The notes: a model not told the origin generated them from the letters alone. A stretch of DNA of 54,957 nt from Agrococcus casei LMG 22410 (GCF_900163565.1 NZ_FUHU01000048.1:1-54957); one strand, 5' to 3'. Counted from the stretch's first letter, positions 7,902 to 16,548 are shown. Made by a program: numbers and translations.

Positions 7902-8720
7902 CTACTCGAAGGTGACTTCTACGGTGCCGAAGTGCTGGTACTCAGCACGCACAGTGTCGCCGGGGTGCGCCCAGACGGGTCGCGTGAATGAGCCTGCCAG
8001 CAGAATGCTGCCGGGTTCGAGCGCCTGGCCGTGCTCGCCGAACCGGTTCGCAAGCCATGCCGCGCTTTCAGCAGGGTTGCCGAGCACACCAGCCGAGACA
8101 CCTGTCTCGATCACTGCGTCGTTGACGGTGCAGACCGCGCCGATCCAGGCGAGGTCATGGTCGCGGGGGCCGGCGACGTGCTCGCCCACGACGACGGCGC
8201 CGAGCGCTGCGTTGTCTGCGATGGTGTCGATGATCGTGCGCCCCTGCATCTCGACGTGGGCGTCGAGGATCTCGAGCGCGGGAAAGACGCGTTCGGTGGC
8301 ATTCAGGATGTCGTCAGCGGTGACGTTCGTGCCTTCGATGCGATCCTTCAGCACGAACGCCAGCTCGACCTCGACGCGCACGTTCGACCACCGCGAGTGC
8401 TCGACGGTCTCGCCCGAGTGCACCAGCTGGTCGGCGAAGATGACGCCGAAGTCAGGTTCGTCGATTCCGGTCGCCTGCTGCATGGCATAGCTCGTGAGGC
8501 CGATCTTGTAGCCGACGACCTTGCCGCCCGCCTCTTCACGACGCTTGCGCCACACCGACTGCACGGCATACGAGTCTTCGACGCTCATGCCGGGGTACTG
8601 CGGGCTGATGAGCGGAAGTGTGCGGCCCTCGGATGCGGCCGACATCAGCTGGTCGGCCACCTCCTCGACCTGCGCACCCGTGAGGACGCGGCCTGTCTTC
8701 GGAACGGATGCAGTGCTCAT
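7902..8720 (-). CDS. hpaH: 2-oxo-hept-3-ene-1,7-dioate hydratase (HpaH)
   Basis: A 272-residue member of the FAH superfamily, hydratase branch (MhpD/HpaH). The acidic metal site appears as Glu117/Glu119 in VEVELAFVLKD; VGYKIGLTS and LDAHVE are family motifs. The reaction adds water to 2-oxo-hept-3-ene-1,7-dioate, giving the substrate of HpaI encoded next to it. Its ATG shares one base with the hpaD stop (TGATG), showing a single transcription unit. The assignment as HpaH rather than MhpD rests on the flanking hpaD and hpaI. Confidence 0.88.
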   Translation of the reverse strand: MSTASVPKTGRVLTGAQVEEVADQLMSAASEGRTLPLISPQYPGMSVEDSYAVQSVWRKRREEAGGKVVGYKIGLTSYAMQQATGIDEPDFGVIFADQLVHSGETVEHSRWSNVRVEVELAFVLKDRIEGTNVTADDILNATERVFPALEILDAHVEMQGRTIIDTIADNAALGAVVVGEHVAGPRDHDLAWIGAVCTVNDAVIETGVSAGVLGNPAESAAWLANRFGEHGQALEPGSILLAGSFTRPVWAHPGDTVRAEYQHFGTVEVTFE

Positions 8721-9886
8721 CAGAGCTGGTTGCCGATCTTGAAGCCCTTCGAAGCCTGTCCGCGATAGGTGCCGTCTTCGTCACCGGCCCGCGTGTACGA
8801 GAAGCCGTCGGCACCGATCGTGACATCCATCTCGCTGTCGTCGGTGCGCGCCACGACCTCGCGAGGGTTTCCGTCGAGATCGAGCACGAGCGAGCCGTCG
8901 GTGTACCAGGAGGGCACAACGGGGTTGCCCCACCAGTCCCGACGCTGGTTGTCGTGCACGTCCCACGTGACAACGGGATTGTCGGGGTCACCGGTGTAGT
9001 AGTCCTGCGTGTAGATCTCGATGCGGTGACCGTCCGGGTCGCGAAGGTAGAGGTAGAACGCGTTCGAGACGCCGTGGCGGCCGGGGCCGCGCTCGATGTG
9101 GTCCGAGAGCCGCAGCGCACCCAGCTTGTCGCAGATCGCCAGGATGTTGTGCTTCTCGTGGGTCGAGAATGCAACATGGTGCATGCGGGGTCCGTCGCCG
9201 CCGGTCATGGCCGTGTCATGCACAGTCGGCTTGCGGCGCATCCAGGCCGCGTAGACCGTTCCCTGTTCGTCTTGGATGTCTTCTGTCACACGGAAGCCCA
9301 GATCCTGCATGAACTTGACCGCACGCGGCACGTCCGGCGTGATCTGGTTGAAGTGGTCGAGACGCACGAGCGAACCGGGCGTGTACAGGTCGTAGCGCCA
9401 GGCCAGTCGCTCGACGTGCTCGACGTCGTAGAAGAACTCGTACGGGAAGCCGAGAGGGTCTTCGACGCGCACCGAATCTCCGATGCCCTTTGTGAAGCCC
9501 TCCTCGCGACGCTCGACCCGGCAGCCGAGCTCCTCGTAGAAGGCAACGGCCTTGTCGAGCTCTTCGGGGCTGCGCACGCGGTAGCTGAAGGCAGCCACTG
9601 CCGCGACGTCGCCCTGACGAAGCACCAGGTTGTGGTGGATGAACTCCTCGAGCGATCGCAGGTAGACGGTGTTCTCGTCTTCTTCTGTCACGGTGAGCCC
9701 GAGCACGTCGACGTAGAAGTCGCGCGAGCGCTTGATGTCGGTCACCACGAGCTCCATGTACGCACACCGCAGGATGTCGGGTGCCGGTGCGGAGGGAGTG
9801 GGGATGGGGTTGTCAGAGCGGATGGGCGCCTCCTGGCTCACATAGAAGCCTGAGGAGGTCATCGTTCGGTCTTTCATCTCGGTCAT
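8720..9886 (-). CDS. hpaD: 3,4-dihydroxyphenylacetate (homoprotocatechuate) 2,3-dioxygenase
   Basis: A 388-residue extradiol dioxygenase of the vicinal-oxygen-chelate fold, the type known from Arthrobacter MndD and Brevibacterium HPCD, not the LigB-type HpaD of E. coli. The 2-His-1-Glu metal site is at His178 (LDHFNQ), His237 (MHHVAF) and Glu290 (RIEIYT). These are each shifted by 23 from His155/His214/Glu267 of the characterised enzymes, so the spacing is identical and this copy has a longer N-terminus. It opens the ring to 5-carboxymethyl-2-hydroxymuconate semialdehyde, using Fe(II) or Mn(II). The start could also be Met4 or Met9. A 33-bp gap separates it from hpaE. Confidence 0.93.
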   Translation of the reverse strand: MTEMKDRTMTSSGFYVSQEAPIRSDNPIPTPSAPAPDILRCAYMELVVTDIKRSRDFYVDVLGLTVTEEDENTVYLRSLEEFIHHNLVLRQGDVAAVAAFSYRVRSPEELDKAVAFYEELGCRVERREEGFTKGIGDSVRVEDPLGFPYEFFYDVEHVERLAWRYDLYTPGSLVRLDHFNQITPDVPRAVKFMQDLGFRVTEDIQDEQGTVYAAWMRRKPTVHDTAMTGGDGPRMHHVAFSTHEKHNILAICDKLGALRLSDHIERGPGRHGVSNAFYLYLRDPDGHRIEIYTQDYYTGDPDNPVVTWDVHDNQRRDWWGNPVVPSWYTDGSLVLDLDGNPREVVARTDDSEMDVTIGADGFSYTRAGDEDGTYRGQASKGFKIGNQL

Positions 9887-9919
9887 GTCAGCGTCCTTGC
9901 CTAGTTGTGACTGTCGTTG

Positions 9920-11416
9920 TCAGTTCTTGCCGAACTTGGGATTGTGCACTTCACCGAGGTTGATGTGAACAGCTTGCTGGTCGGTGTAGAAGTCGATCGA
10001 TCGGTAGCCGCCCTCGTGGCCGAGGCCCGAGGCCTTGACGCCGCCGAAGGGGGTGCGCAGGTCGCGCACGTTGTTCGAGTTGAGCCAGACCATTCCGGCC
10101 TCGACGTTCTGCGCGAAGTTGTGCGAGCGCTTGAGGTCGTTGGTCCAGATGTATGCCGCGAGACCGTACTTCGTGTTGTTCGCGAGCTCGAGTGCCTCTT
10201 CGTCGGTGTCGAACGGTGTGATCGAGACGACAGGACCGAAGATCTCCTCCTGGAAGATGCGCGCATCCGGCTTGACGTCTGCAAACACCGTGGGGGCCAC
10301 GAAGTTGCCCTCTTCGAAGCCTTCGGGGCGGCCTCCGCCAGCAGTCAGGCGAGCCTCGGACTTGCCGATCTCGACGTACGACATGACCTTCTCGAAGTGC
10401 TCGGGGTGCACGAGTGCGCCGACTTCAGTCGAGGGGTCGTCGGGCATGCCGACCTTGACCCGCTTGGCCTGGGCCGAGTAGCGCTCGACGAACTCGTCGT
10501 AGATGCCGCGCTGCACGAGGATGCGGCTGCCAGCGGTGCAGCGCTCGCCGTTCAGCGAGAACACACCGAAGATCGTCGCGTCGATCGCGTCTTCGAGGTT
10601 GGCGTCGTCGAACACGACAGCGGGCGACTTGCCGCCGAGCTCCATCGAGAGCCCCTTCAGGAACGGCGCAGCGTTGCCGAAGATGATCTGGCCGGTGCGC
10701 GACTCTCCCGTGAACGAGATGAGCGGCACATCGGGGTGCTTGACGAGCGAGTCGCCTGCGAAGCCCTCTTCGCCATAGCCGTTGACGAGGTTGAACACGC
10801 CGTTCGGCACCCCGGCCTCTTCGAAGATGCCTCCCCACAGCGATGCCGAGAGCGGCGTGAACTCGGCCGGCTTCAGCACGACCGTGTTGCCGGTCGCCAG
10901 TGCCGGGCCGAGCTTCCAGGATTCGAGCATGAACGGCGTGTTCCACGGCGTGATGAGACCGGCGACGCCGATCGGCTTGCGGTTGACGTAGTTCACCTGG
11001 CGGCCGGGCACCTTGTAGGTGTCATCGGCCTGCGCGACGATCAGGTCAGCGAAGAATCTGAAGTTCTCGGCTGCGCGGCGAGCCTGGCCGAGCGCCTGGG
11101 TGATCGGCAGACCCGAGTCGAACGATTCCATCTGCGCCAGCTGGTCGCCACGGCTCTCGACGATGTCTGCGATCTTGTGCAGGATGCGCGAGCGCTCGCG
11201 AGGGAGCATCTTCGGCCAGGGGCCATTCTCGAAAGCGTTCTTTGCGGCAGCGACTGCGGCGTCGATGTCGGCGGGCTTGCCGCTGGCGGCCTTCGTGTAC
11301 GGCTCGTTGGTGACCGGGTCGAGAACATCGAAGGTGTCGCCGTCGATCGAGCCGACGCGCTCGCCGTTGATGTAGTGGGGGATGAGCTCTGGAATGCCTT
11401 CGGGCCTGCGAGTCAT
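9920..11416 (-). CDS. hpaE: 5-carboxymethyl-2-hydroxymuconate semialdehyde dehydrogenase (HpaE)
   Basis: A 498-residue NAD-dependent aldehyde dehydrogenase. Catalytic Cys293 is in GERCTAGSR, general base Glu259 in MELGGKSP, and the oxyanion Asn in TPWNTPFM. It oxidises the ring-cleavage semialdehyde made by HpaD, and gene order supports hpaE over other aldehyde dehydrogenases. Its ATG overlaps the stop of the gntR gene (ATGA), so regulator and enzymes are co-transcribed. Confidence 0.9.
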   Translation of the reverse strand: MTRRPEGIPELIPHYINGERVGSIDGDTFDVLDPVTNEPYTKAASGKPADIDAAVAAAKNAFENGPWPKMLPRERSRILHKIADIVESRGDQLAQMESFDSGLPITQALGQARRAAENFRFFADLIVAQADDTYKVPGRQVNYVNRKPIGVAGLITPWNTPFMLESWKLGPALATGNTVVLKPAEFTPLSASLWGGIFEEAGVPNGVFNLVNGYGEEGFAGDSLVKHPDVPLISFTGESRTGQIIFGNAAPFLKGLSMELGGKSPAVVFDDANLEDAIDATIFGVFSLNGERCTAGSRILVQRGIYDEFVERYSAQAKRVKVGMPDDPSTEVGALVHPEHFEKVMSYVEIGKSEARLTAGGGRPEGFEEGNFVAPTVFADVKPDARIFQEEIFGPVVSITPFDTDEEALELANNTKYGLAAYIWTNDLKRSHNFAQNVEAGMVWLNSNNVRDLRTPFGGVKASGLGHEGGYRSIDFYTDQQAVHINLGEVHNPKFGKN

Positions 11417-12099
11417 GGTTGCTCCTTGCGGTTGGCGGATTCGTTGTGTGTCTTCTGCAGGTATGCCTGCGGTGTTGCCAGCCTGTGTTCGCGCACTGCC
11501 ATCTCGACCTCGCGAGCGTCAGCATCTGACTCGATCAGCTGGACGATGCGATCGTGCTCGTCGGTCGAAGCGAGAGCGCGCTCGGGCACGAAGCCGAAGG
11601 TCGAGCTGCGCAGATGGGCGAGGCGGGTCCAGCCGCGATCGACCATGTCGAGCAGGTGCGCATTGGGGCATGAGTCAGAGAGGATGCGGTGGAAGCGCTC
11701 GTTGAGACGCGAGAATTCCTGCGCATCGAGGTGGTCAGACGTCGCCATCTCTCGCATCTGCGCATTGATGCCGCGTGCTTCGCTGATTGCCTCGGGGGTC
11801 ACCAGCGCTGCGCCAAGTGAGATCGCTGCTCCCTCTATATAGGAGAGCGCCTCGACCGTGACGAAGAACTCACGCGGGTCGATGCGCGCTACGCGGGCTC
11901 CGACGTTGCGCTCGAACGTGACGAGTCCCTCAGCCTCGAGTCGTCTGATGGCCTCGCGCACCGGCACGACGGAGACGCCCAGCTCTTTGCTGATCCCCTC
12001 GAGCACCAGCCGCTGGCCAGGGTCGAATCGGCCATTCTGGATGCTCTCGCGCACGGCTTCGTACGCAAGCTGAGACTTTGACGTCGCGGCAAGTGTCAC
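11413..12099 (-). CDS. GntR/FadR-family regulator of the hpa operon
   Basis: A 228-residue protein with an N-terminal winged HTH (SQLAYEAVRES...LGVSVVPVREAIRRLEAEGL) and a C-terminal FCD effector domain with the helix RLNERFHRILSD. The start is GTG at 12099, which overlaps the hpaG stop as GTGA and has GAGG 8 nt upstream; an in-frame ATG at 12126 lies inside hpaG. It sits inside the hpa operon, so it controls its own synthesis. Inference: it binds the two TCGTATACGA palindromes at 13582-13593 and 13635-13646, which resemble known FadR/VanR-type GntR sites, and is released by a pathway intermediate. Confidence 0.85.
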   Translation of the reverse strand: MTLAATSKSQLAYEAVRESIQNGRFDPGQRLVLEGISKELGVSVVPVREAIRRLEAEGLVTFERNVGARVARIDPREFFVTVEALSYIEGAAISLGAALVTPEAISEARGINAQMREMATSDHLDAQEFSRLNERFHRILSDSCPNAHLLDMVDRGWTRLAHLRSSTFGFVPERALASTDEHDRIVQLIESDADAREVEMAVREHRLATPQAYLQKTHNESANRKEQP

Positions 12100-13574
12100 T
12101 GCTGGGCCTCGAACTTCTGGCGCCATTCGGCGTTCATCGGAAACAGGCCGTCGACTGGGTGACCCTCGTCGACCATCCGTGCAATGAACTCCTCTGCCGC
12201 TTCCTGCGTCTCGGCCTCTGCGACTACCTCTTCTGCCATCGCCGGAGGAATCACCAGGACACCGTCGGGGCCGCCGTAGATGATGTCGCCGGGCTGCACT
12301 GCAGCGCCGCCGCAAGAGATGGTCTCGTCGACAGCCCAGGGAACATGCAGTCGTCCGAGCACTGCCGGGTGGCCGCCGCCGTGGAATGTCGGAACACCGA
12401 TCTCCGTGACCTCCTCGAGGTCGCGCACGCCGCCGTCGGTGACGATGCCGGCCGCCCCGAGACTGCGGGCGCGGAGGGCGAGGATGTCGCCGAGGGTTCC
12501 TGAGCGGGCGTCTCGGCGAGCGTCCATGACGAGGACGTCGCCTTCGTTCAGGGAGTCGAACAGGCGCTTCTGTGCGTTGTACCCGCCGCCGTGCTGCTTG
12601 AAGAGGTCTTCGCGATTCGCGATGTATCGCAGCGTGCGAGCAGTGCCGATCATCTTCTGGCCGGGCACGGTCGGCACGAGGCCTTCGATCGTCACGTTGT
12701 TGAGGCCACGCTTGCGCAGCACGCTCGACAGCGTTGCCTGCGCCACGCCCTCGAGTCGCTGCTTGAGCTCGGGCGTGAGGCTCGGCGTCTTGGGCACGAA
12801 ATCAGTCAGCGGACGACCAGATGCATCAGCCCACTGTTCAGGCGTCGCCTTTGGCTGTGCGCTGTACTCGGCGACGTGGTGTGTGCCCTGCACGGCTGTT
12901 GTCATGAGCTTGCCGCTGGTGAAGCCGTTCGCCGTGACCTCGACCGTGACGGTCTCGCCTGGCGCGAATGTCGATGCGCCGGCAGGCGTGCCTGTGAGGA
13001 TGACATCGCCCGCCTCGAGCGTGATCAGCTGTGAGAGGTCAGAGACGATCTGGGGAAGCGAGAACAGCAGAGTGTCGCTGCTGTCGGCCTGCACGAGCTC
13101 TTCGCCGTGCCACACGCGGATCTCGACAGCCTCGGGGTCGATCTCGGCTGCGGGAATGAGCTCGGGACCGATCGGGGTGAAGCCGTCGCCGCCCTTCGAG
13201 CGCACGTTTGCACCCTTGTCGGCCCAGCGGAAGTCGAAGACGCCGAGGTCGTTCGAAGCTGTCACCGAGGCGACCTTCGACCATGCCTGTTCTACGCTCA
13301 CTGCACGGCAGGTCTCGCCCATGACGAGGGCGATCTCGCCTTCGAAGCCGAGGATCTCGGCCCCAGCGGGCAGCTCGACTTCACCGGCCGGCGACAGGGA
13401 TGTGCTCGGCTTCAGGAAGTAGCCAGGAGCCTCGGGCATGCGGCCCTTCTGCTCGGCTCTTGAGCGGTAGCCGATGTGCATGGCGAACACCTTGCCGGGC
13501 TTGGCGCCCAGCAGCTGCCATGCCTCGGCGGCTGAATGATCTGACAGTGAAGACTGCTTCGTCGCGTTGTCCAT
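12096..13574 (-). CDS. Fusion protein: FAH-domain HpaG-like isomerase/decarboxylase plus RraA-like domain
   Basis: A 492-residue two-domain enzyme. Residues about 30-235 form one fumarylacetoacetate hydrolase (FAH) domain with metal site Glu78/Glu80 (GFEGEIAL) and Asp109 (SNDLGVFD), as in 5-oxopent-3-ene-1,2,5-tricarboxylate decarboxylase/isomerase HpaG. Residues about 268-480 form an RraA/HMG-aldolase-like domain with DGGVRD at 380-385, the Asp...Arg-Asp metal/substrate motif of that family. Classical HpaG has two FAH domains, one isomerase and one decarboxylase; here the second is replaced by RraA. It is the first gene of the operon. Its ATG lies 7 nt after the -10 box TACGAT, so the mRNA is probably leaderless. 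Which domain does which step is unknown. Confidence 0.85.
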   Translation of the reverse strand: MDNATKQSSLSDHSAAEAWQLLGAKPGKVFAMHIGYRSRAEQKGRMPEAPGYFLKPSTSLSPAGEVELPAGAEILGFEGEIALVMGETCRAVSVEQAWSKVASVTASNDLGVFDFRWADKGANVRSKGGDGFTPIGPELIPAAEIDPEAVEIRVWHGEELVQADSSDTLLFSLPQIVSDLSQLITLEAGDVILTGTPAGASTFAPGETVTVEVTANGFTSGKLMTTAVQGTHHVAEYSAQPKATPEQWADASGRPLTDFVPKTPSLTPELKQRLEGVAQATLSSVLRKRGLNNVTIEGLVPTVPGQKMIGTARTLRYIANREDLFKQHGGGYNAQKRLFDSLNEGDVLVMDARRDARSGTLGDILALRARSLGAAGIVTDGGVRDLEEVTEIGVPTFHGGGHPAVLGRLHVPWAVDETISCGGAAVQPGDIIYGGPDGVLVIPPAMAEEVVAEAETQEAAEEFIARMVDEGHPVDGLFPMNAEWRQKFEAQQ

Positions 13575-13581
13575 ATGGCAT

Positions 13582-13610
13582 ATCGTATACGATCAGCGTG
13601 TCGTCGACAA
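13582..13610 (-). promoter_or_regulatory. hpa operon promoter with GntR-type operator
   Basis: Reading the minus strand: TTGTCG (13610-13605), 17 bp, TACGAT (13587-13582), then 7 nt to the ATG at 13574. The -10 box is the right half of the perfect 12-bp palindrome ATCGTATACGAT (13582-13593). A repressor bound there would block polymerase directly. Confidence 0.65.
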
Positions 13611-13614
13611 GAGG

Positions 13615-13646
13615 TTGACGGCGTGGGGGGTCAGGTCGTATACGAT
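13615..13646 (+). promoter_or_regulatory. Transporter promoter with a second GntR-type operator
   Basis: TTGACG (13615-13620) and a -10 region inside GTCGTATACGAT (13635-13646), with an 18-bp spacer if TATACG is the -10. The palindrome repeats the core TCGTATACGATC of the divergent hpa operator; the centres are 53 bp apart, about five helical turns. Confidence 0.6.
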
Positions 13647-13699
13647 CTGGGTGTCACGCATCGACAGTGACCGATTGATCAGGGACAAGGGAGTCTGTT

Positions 13700-15070
13700 T
13701 TGACCAGCACAGCAAGCAAAGCGGCAGCGGAGCGACGCAGGATCGTCGCCGCCACCGTGGTCGGCACCACTGTCGAGTGGTACGACTTCTTCATCTACGC
13801 CTTCGCTGCGAATCTCGTGTTCCAGCAGCTCTTCTTCGCACCGGCCGGCCCCGAGGTCGGGCAGTTGGCCGCACTGGCCTCGATCGGACTCTCGTTCCTG
13901 TTCCGACCGCTCGGTGCTTTCCTCGCGGGCCACTTCGGTGACCGCCTCGGACGTCGCCCCATGCTCGTCATCACGCTGCTGCTCATGGGCACGGCGACGG
14001 TGGCAGTCGGCCTGCTGCCGACCTTCGAGACCATCGGCATCGCGGCTCCCGTGCTGCTCATTCTCTGCCGCATCCTGCAGGGCATCTCCGCCGGCGGCGA
14101 GTGGGGCGGCGCGATCCTCATGGCTGTCGAGCACGCACCCGAGGGTCGACGAGGCCTCTTCGGGCAGTTCCCGCAGCTCGGTGTTCCGTTCGGCATGCTC
14201 ATCGCCTCGGGAGTGCTCGCGATCATGCAGGCCGTCACGACGGACGAGCAGTGGCTGTCGTGGGGATGGCGCGTGCCGTTCCTCGGTTCGATCGTGCTCA
14301 TCCTGGTCGGCTTCTGGGTGCGTCGCACTGTCGAAGAGTCGCCTGTCTTCGAAGAGATGCAGTCGCTCAAGGTTCGCGAATCTGCGCCTATCGCGGTGCT
14401 GTTCAAGACAGCCCTCCCGATCGTGATCTTCGCTGCGCTCATCTTCGCGGGCAACAACGGCGTCGGCTACATGATCACCGGCGGATTCGTGCAGGGCTAC
14501 GCATCGAGGCCGACGGACGCACCGGTTCCCGGGCTCGGGTTCGACGGACCTGCCGTGCAGATAGCGGTGCTCTGCGCCGCCGCGATGTGGGCGATATTCA
14601 CCGCCGTCGGAGGCTGGCTCTCTGACATCATCGGTCGCAAGAACACGTACCTCATCGGCTACGGAGTGCTTGCCGCCGCGACGATTCCGCTGTTCGAGCT
14701 CGTCAAGCAGGGCCCGCTCATGATCGGTGTCGCAGGGTGCCTGCTGGCAATCGGCCTCGGCCTCACCTACGGACCCCAGGCGGCTTGGTACGCCGAAGCG
14801 TTCCCCGCTTCTGTGCGCTTCTCGGGCGTCTCGATCTCTTATGCGATCGGTGCCGTCATCGGCGGTGCGTTCTCGCCGCTGATCGCACAGTGGATCATGA
14901 ACACGTTCGACGGCAACACCTGGGCGGTCATTCCGTACCTGCTGCTGCTCATCGTGGTCGCCGTGTTCGGCACGCTCATGATGAAGGATCGAAAGGACAT
15001 CCCGCTCACGAGCCAGATCGAGATCGACGGCACGTGGCAGAAGATCATGGACGAGCCCGCCAAGAAGTAG
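13700..15070 (+). CDS. MFS transporter, metabolite:H+ symporter (MHS) family
   Basis: A 456-residue, 12-helix permease. TTVEWYDFFIYAF in helix 1, GDRLGRRPML in loop 2-3 and ILQGISAGGEWGGA in helix 4 are MHS-family signatures (relatives of ShiA, ProP, KgtP). It is divergent from the hpa operon with a matching operator, so uptake of 4-hydroxyphenylacetate or a related aromatic acid is a reasonable inference; the well-known HpaX belongs to a different MFS family. The start is TTG at 13700 with AAGGGAG 6 nt upstream; no ATG or GTG is suitably placed. Confidence 0.85.
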   Translation: MTSTASKAAAERRRIVAATVVGTTVEWYDFFIYAFAANLVFQQLFFAPAGPEVGQLAALASIGLSFLFRPLGAFLAGHFGDRLGRRPMLVITLLLMGTATVAVGLLPTFETIGIAAPVLLILCRILQGISAGGEWGGAILMAVEHAPEGRRGLFGQFPQLGVPFGMLIASGVLAIMQAVTTDEQWLSWGWRVPFLGSIVLILVGFWVRRTVEESPVFEEMQSLKVRESAPIAVLFKTALPIVIFAALIFAGNNGVGYMITGGFVQGYASRPTDAPVPGLGFDGPAVQIAVLCAAAMWAIFTAVGGWLSDIIGRKNTYLIGYGVLAAATIPLFELVKQGPLMIGVAGCLLAIGLGLTYGPQAAWYAEAFPASVRFSGVSISYAIGAVIGGAFSPLIAQWIMNTFDGNTWAVIPYLLLLIVVAVFGTLMMKDRKDIPLTSQIEIDGTWQKIMDEPAKK

Positions 15071-15076
15071 GTCAGC

Positions 15077-15469
15077 TCACGCAGGTGCCCCGGCTATCGC
15101 AATGAAGTCGGGGCATTTTGCGAAGTCCGAATTCTGGCAGACGCGCAGGTGCTCGAGGGCTGCGATCGAGAGTTCGAGGTCGCTGCGACGCTGCTCGAGC
15201 AGCACGAGCTGATCCGAGAGGATCGCATGGCGGTCGTGTCCCGAGTCGGTGCTGAACACCGAGCGGATGCCCGCCAGGGTCATTCCCGCCTCCTTCGCCG
15301 CGAGAATGGTGCGAATGCGTGCACGTGCGCTGCTGTCGTACCGCCGCTTTCCGCCGACGCGCGTGACCGGCTCGAGCAGCCCCTCCGTCTCCCAATGCCG
15401 CAGCACGTGCGCCTCGAGACCGAATTCGGCTGCCAACACGCCGATGGAGAGCTGCTCACTTGACCTCAT
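15077..15469 (-). CDS. MerR-family transcriptional regulator
   Basis: A 130-residue protein. The N-terminal winged HTH reads IGVLAAEFGLEAHVLRHWE followed by EGLL and the GGKRRYD wing; a coiled-coil dimer helix spans about 85-112. Two Cys (CQNSDFAKC) lie in the short C-terminal region, which may be redox- or metal-sensing. It is divergent from a thioredoxin-reductase-like gene with only 19 bp between, and an inverted repeat spans the two starts, so it probably controls both. It converges on the MFS gene (6 bp apart). Confidence 0.85.
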   Translation of the reverse strand: MRSSEQLSIGVLAAEFGLEAHVLRHWETEGLLEPVTRVGGKRRYDSSARARIRTILAAKEAGMTLAGIRSVFSTDSGHDRHAILSDQLVLLEQRRSDLELSIAALEHLRVCQNSDFAKCPDFIAIAGAPA

Positions 15470-15484
15470 GTGAACATTAGGTCA
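15461..15484. promoter_or_regulatory. Inverted repeat between merR and the reductase-like gene
   Basis: TGACCT (15461-15466) and AGGTCA (15479-15484) are perfect 6-bp arms with 12 bp between, spanning the merR start codon and the 5' side of the next gene. This is a probable MerR operator. Confidence 0.5.
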
Positions 15485-15488
15485 CAGA

Positions 15489-16430
15489 ATGGCGAGCATG
15501 GCAAATACAGCACAGTACGAAAGCGCCGTGATCGGCGGAGGACCAGCGGGGCTGCAGGCCGCGCTCACGATGTCGCGGGTGGGCATTCGCGTAGCACTCA
15601 TCGATGCGGGAGCGGGCCGAAACGCACGCACCTCGCACATCCACAACGTCGTCACGCGCGACGGCACGCCGCCGGAGGAGTTCCGCCGAATCGCTCGCGA
15701 AGAGCTTGCGGGATACGGCGTCGACCTGATCGACGACAGCGTCGCTCGTGCCACTGCCGAGCCCTCAGGCGGCACGCTGTTCACGCTTGACCTCGGCTCC
15801 GGCAGGCAGGTGTCGACCGAGCGCATCGTGCTCGCGACCGGCATTCGCGACGATCTCGATGCGCTGCCGGCAGGGCTCGCACGACACTGGGGCGGCGCAG
15901 TCTTTCACTGTCCGTTCTGCCACGGCCGCGAATCCGGTCAGGCTGTCGTCGTGGCAGGCGACCTGCCGCACCTCAGCGGACCCGCGCAGATGCTCGCCCG
16001 CCTCGGCCGCGACGTGACGTGGCTGACCGACCAGCTGGTTCCTGAGCCTGCACTCGTCGAGCGGCTGCGATCCGACGGCATCGCGTGGCAGCAGGGCACA
16101 GTGACTGAGACGATCGAGACGGATGGGCAGCTGACGGCCCTGCGCCTGGCCGACGGTTCCGAAGTCGCCTGCGACAGTGTGCTCACGCATGCGCCGACAC
16201 TCGTGAACGATGACCTCGCCCGGCAACTCGGTGTGGCATTCGGCGACGCGATGCCACTCGAAGGCGTCATGCTCGCCGATGCATTCGGCCACACCTCGGT
16301 GCCGGGCGTCTGGGCTGTCGGCGAAGCAGCTGGCGACCCTGCAACGGGAATGCGCCCCATGAGCGTCGTCGACGTGATGTCGGGCGGCCAGCGGGCGGCT
16401 GCTGCGATCGTGCGCAGCGTGCTGGCCTGA
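15489..16430 (+). CDS. Thioredoxin reductase-like FAD disulfide oxidoreductase
   Basis: A 313-residue protein (304-310 if it starts at ATG 15498). The FAD motif GGGPAGLQAA is at 16-25 and the redox pair is Cys141-Pro-Phe-Cys144 in FHCPFCHG. GVWAVGEA near the C-terminus binds the FAD ribityl. The second nucleotide-binding loop, normally GGG.SA, reads VVVAGDLPHLSG, so NADPH binding may be altered. The CPxCHG form resembles dithiol oxidases that close disulfides in natural products, as well as TrxR-like proteins of unknown role. No thioredoxin gene is adjacent. Control by the divergent MerR is likely. Confidence 0.8.
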   Translation: MASMANTAQYESAVIGGGPAGLQAALTMSRVGIRVALIDAGAGRNARTSHIHNVVTRDGTPPEEFRRIAREELAGYGVDLIDDSVARATAEPSGGTLFTLDLGSGRQVSTERIVLATGIRDDLDALPAGLARHWGGAVFHCPFCHGRESGQAVVVAGDLPHLSGPAQMLARLGRDVTWLTDQLVPEPALVERLRSDGIAWQQGTVTETIETDGQLTALRLADGSEVACDSVLTHAPTLVNDDLARQLGVAFGDAMPLEGVMLADAFGHTSVPGVWAVGEAAGDPATGMRPMSVVDVMSGGQRAAAAIVRSVLA

Positions 16431-16548
16431 TCGGGAGGTTTCGCTGCGTGTGAGCGCCATGTGAGCGTGCCCGAGTAGATGTTGGGGTGGCGAAAGCGGG
16501 CTGACAGTCTGCGCGCCGTCATGCACCAGCAACAGCAGGGAAGTCACC

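Noticed and set aside
9917-11842. Open frame of 641 codons on the plus strand across hpaE and gntR
   Set aside because: Antisense to an aldehyde dehydrogenase with all catalytic residues; composition is the usual Val/Asp/Arg/His-rich shadow.
12100-12315. Longer N-terminus for the GntR regulator
   Set aside because: It lies inside the FAH-RraA gene, is Arg-rich, and precedes the HTH without any conserved feature; the GTGA overlap start fits better.
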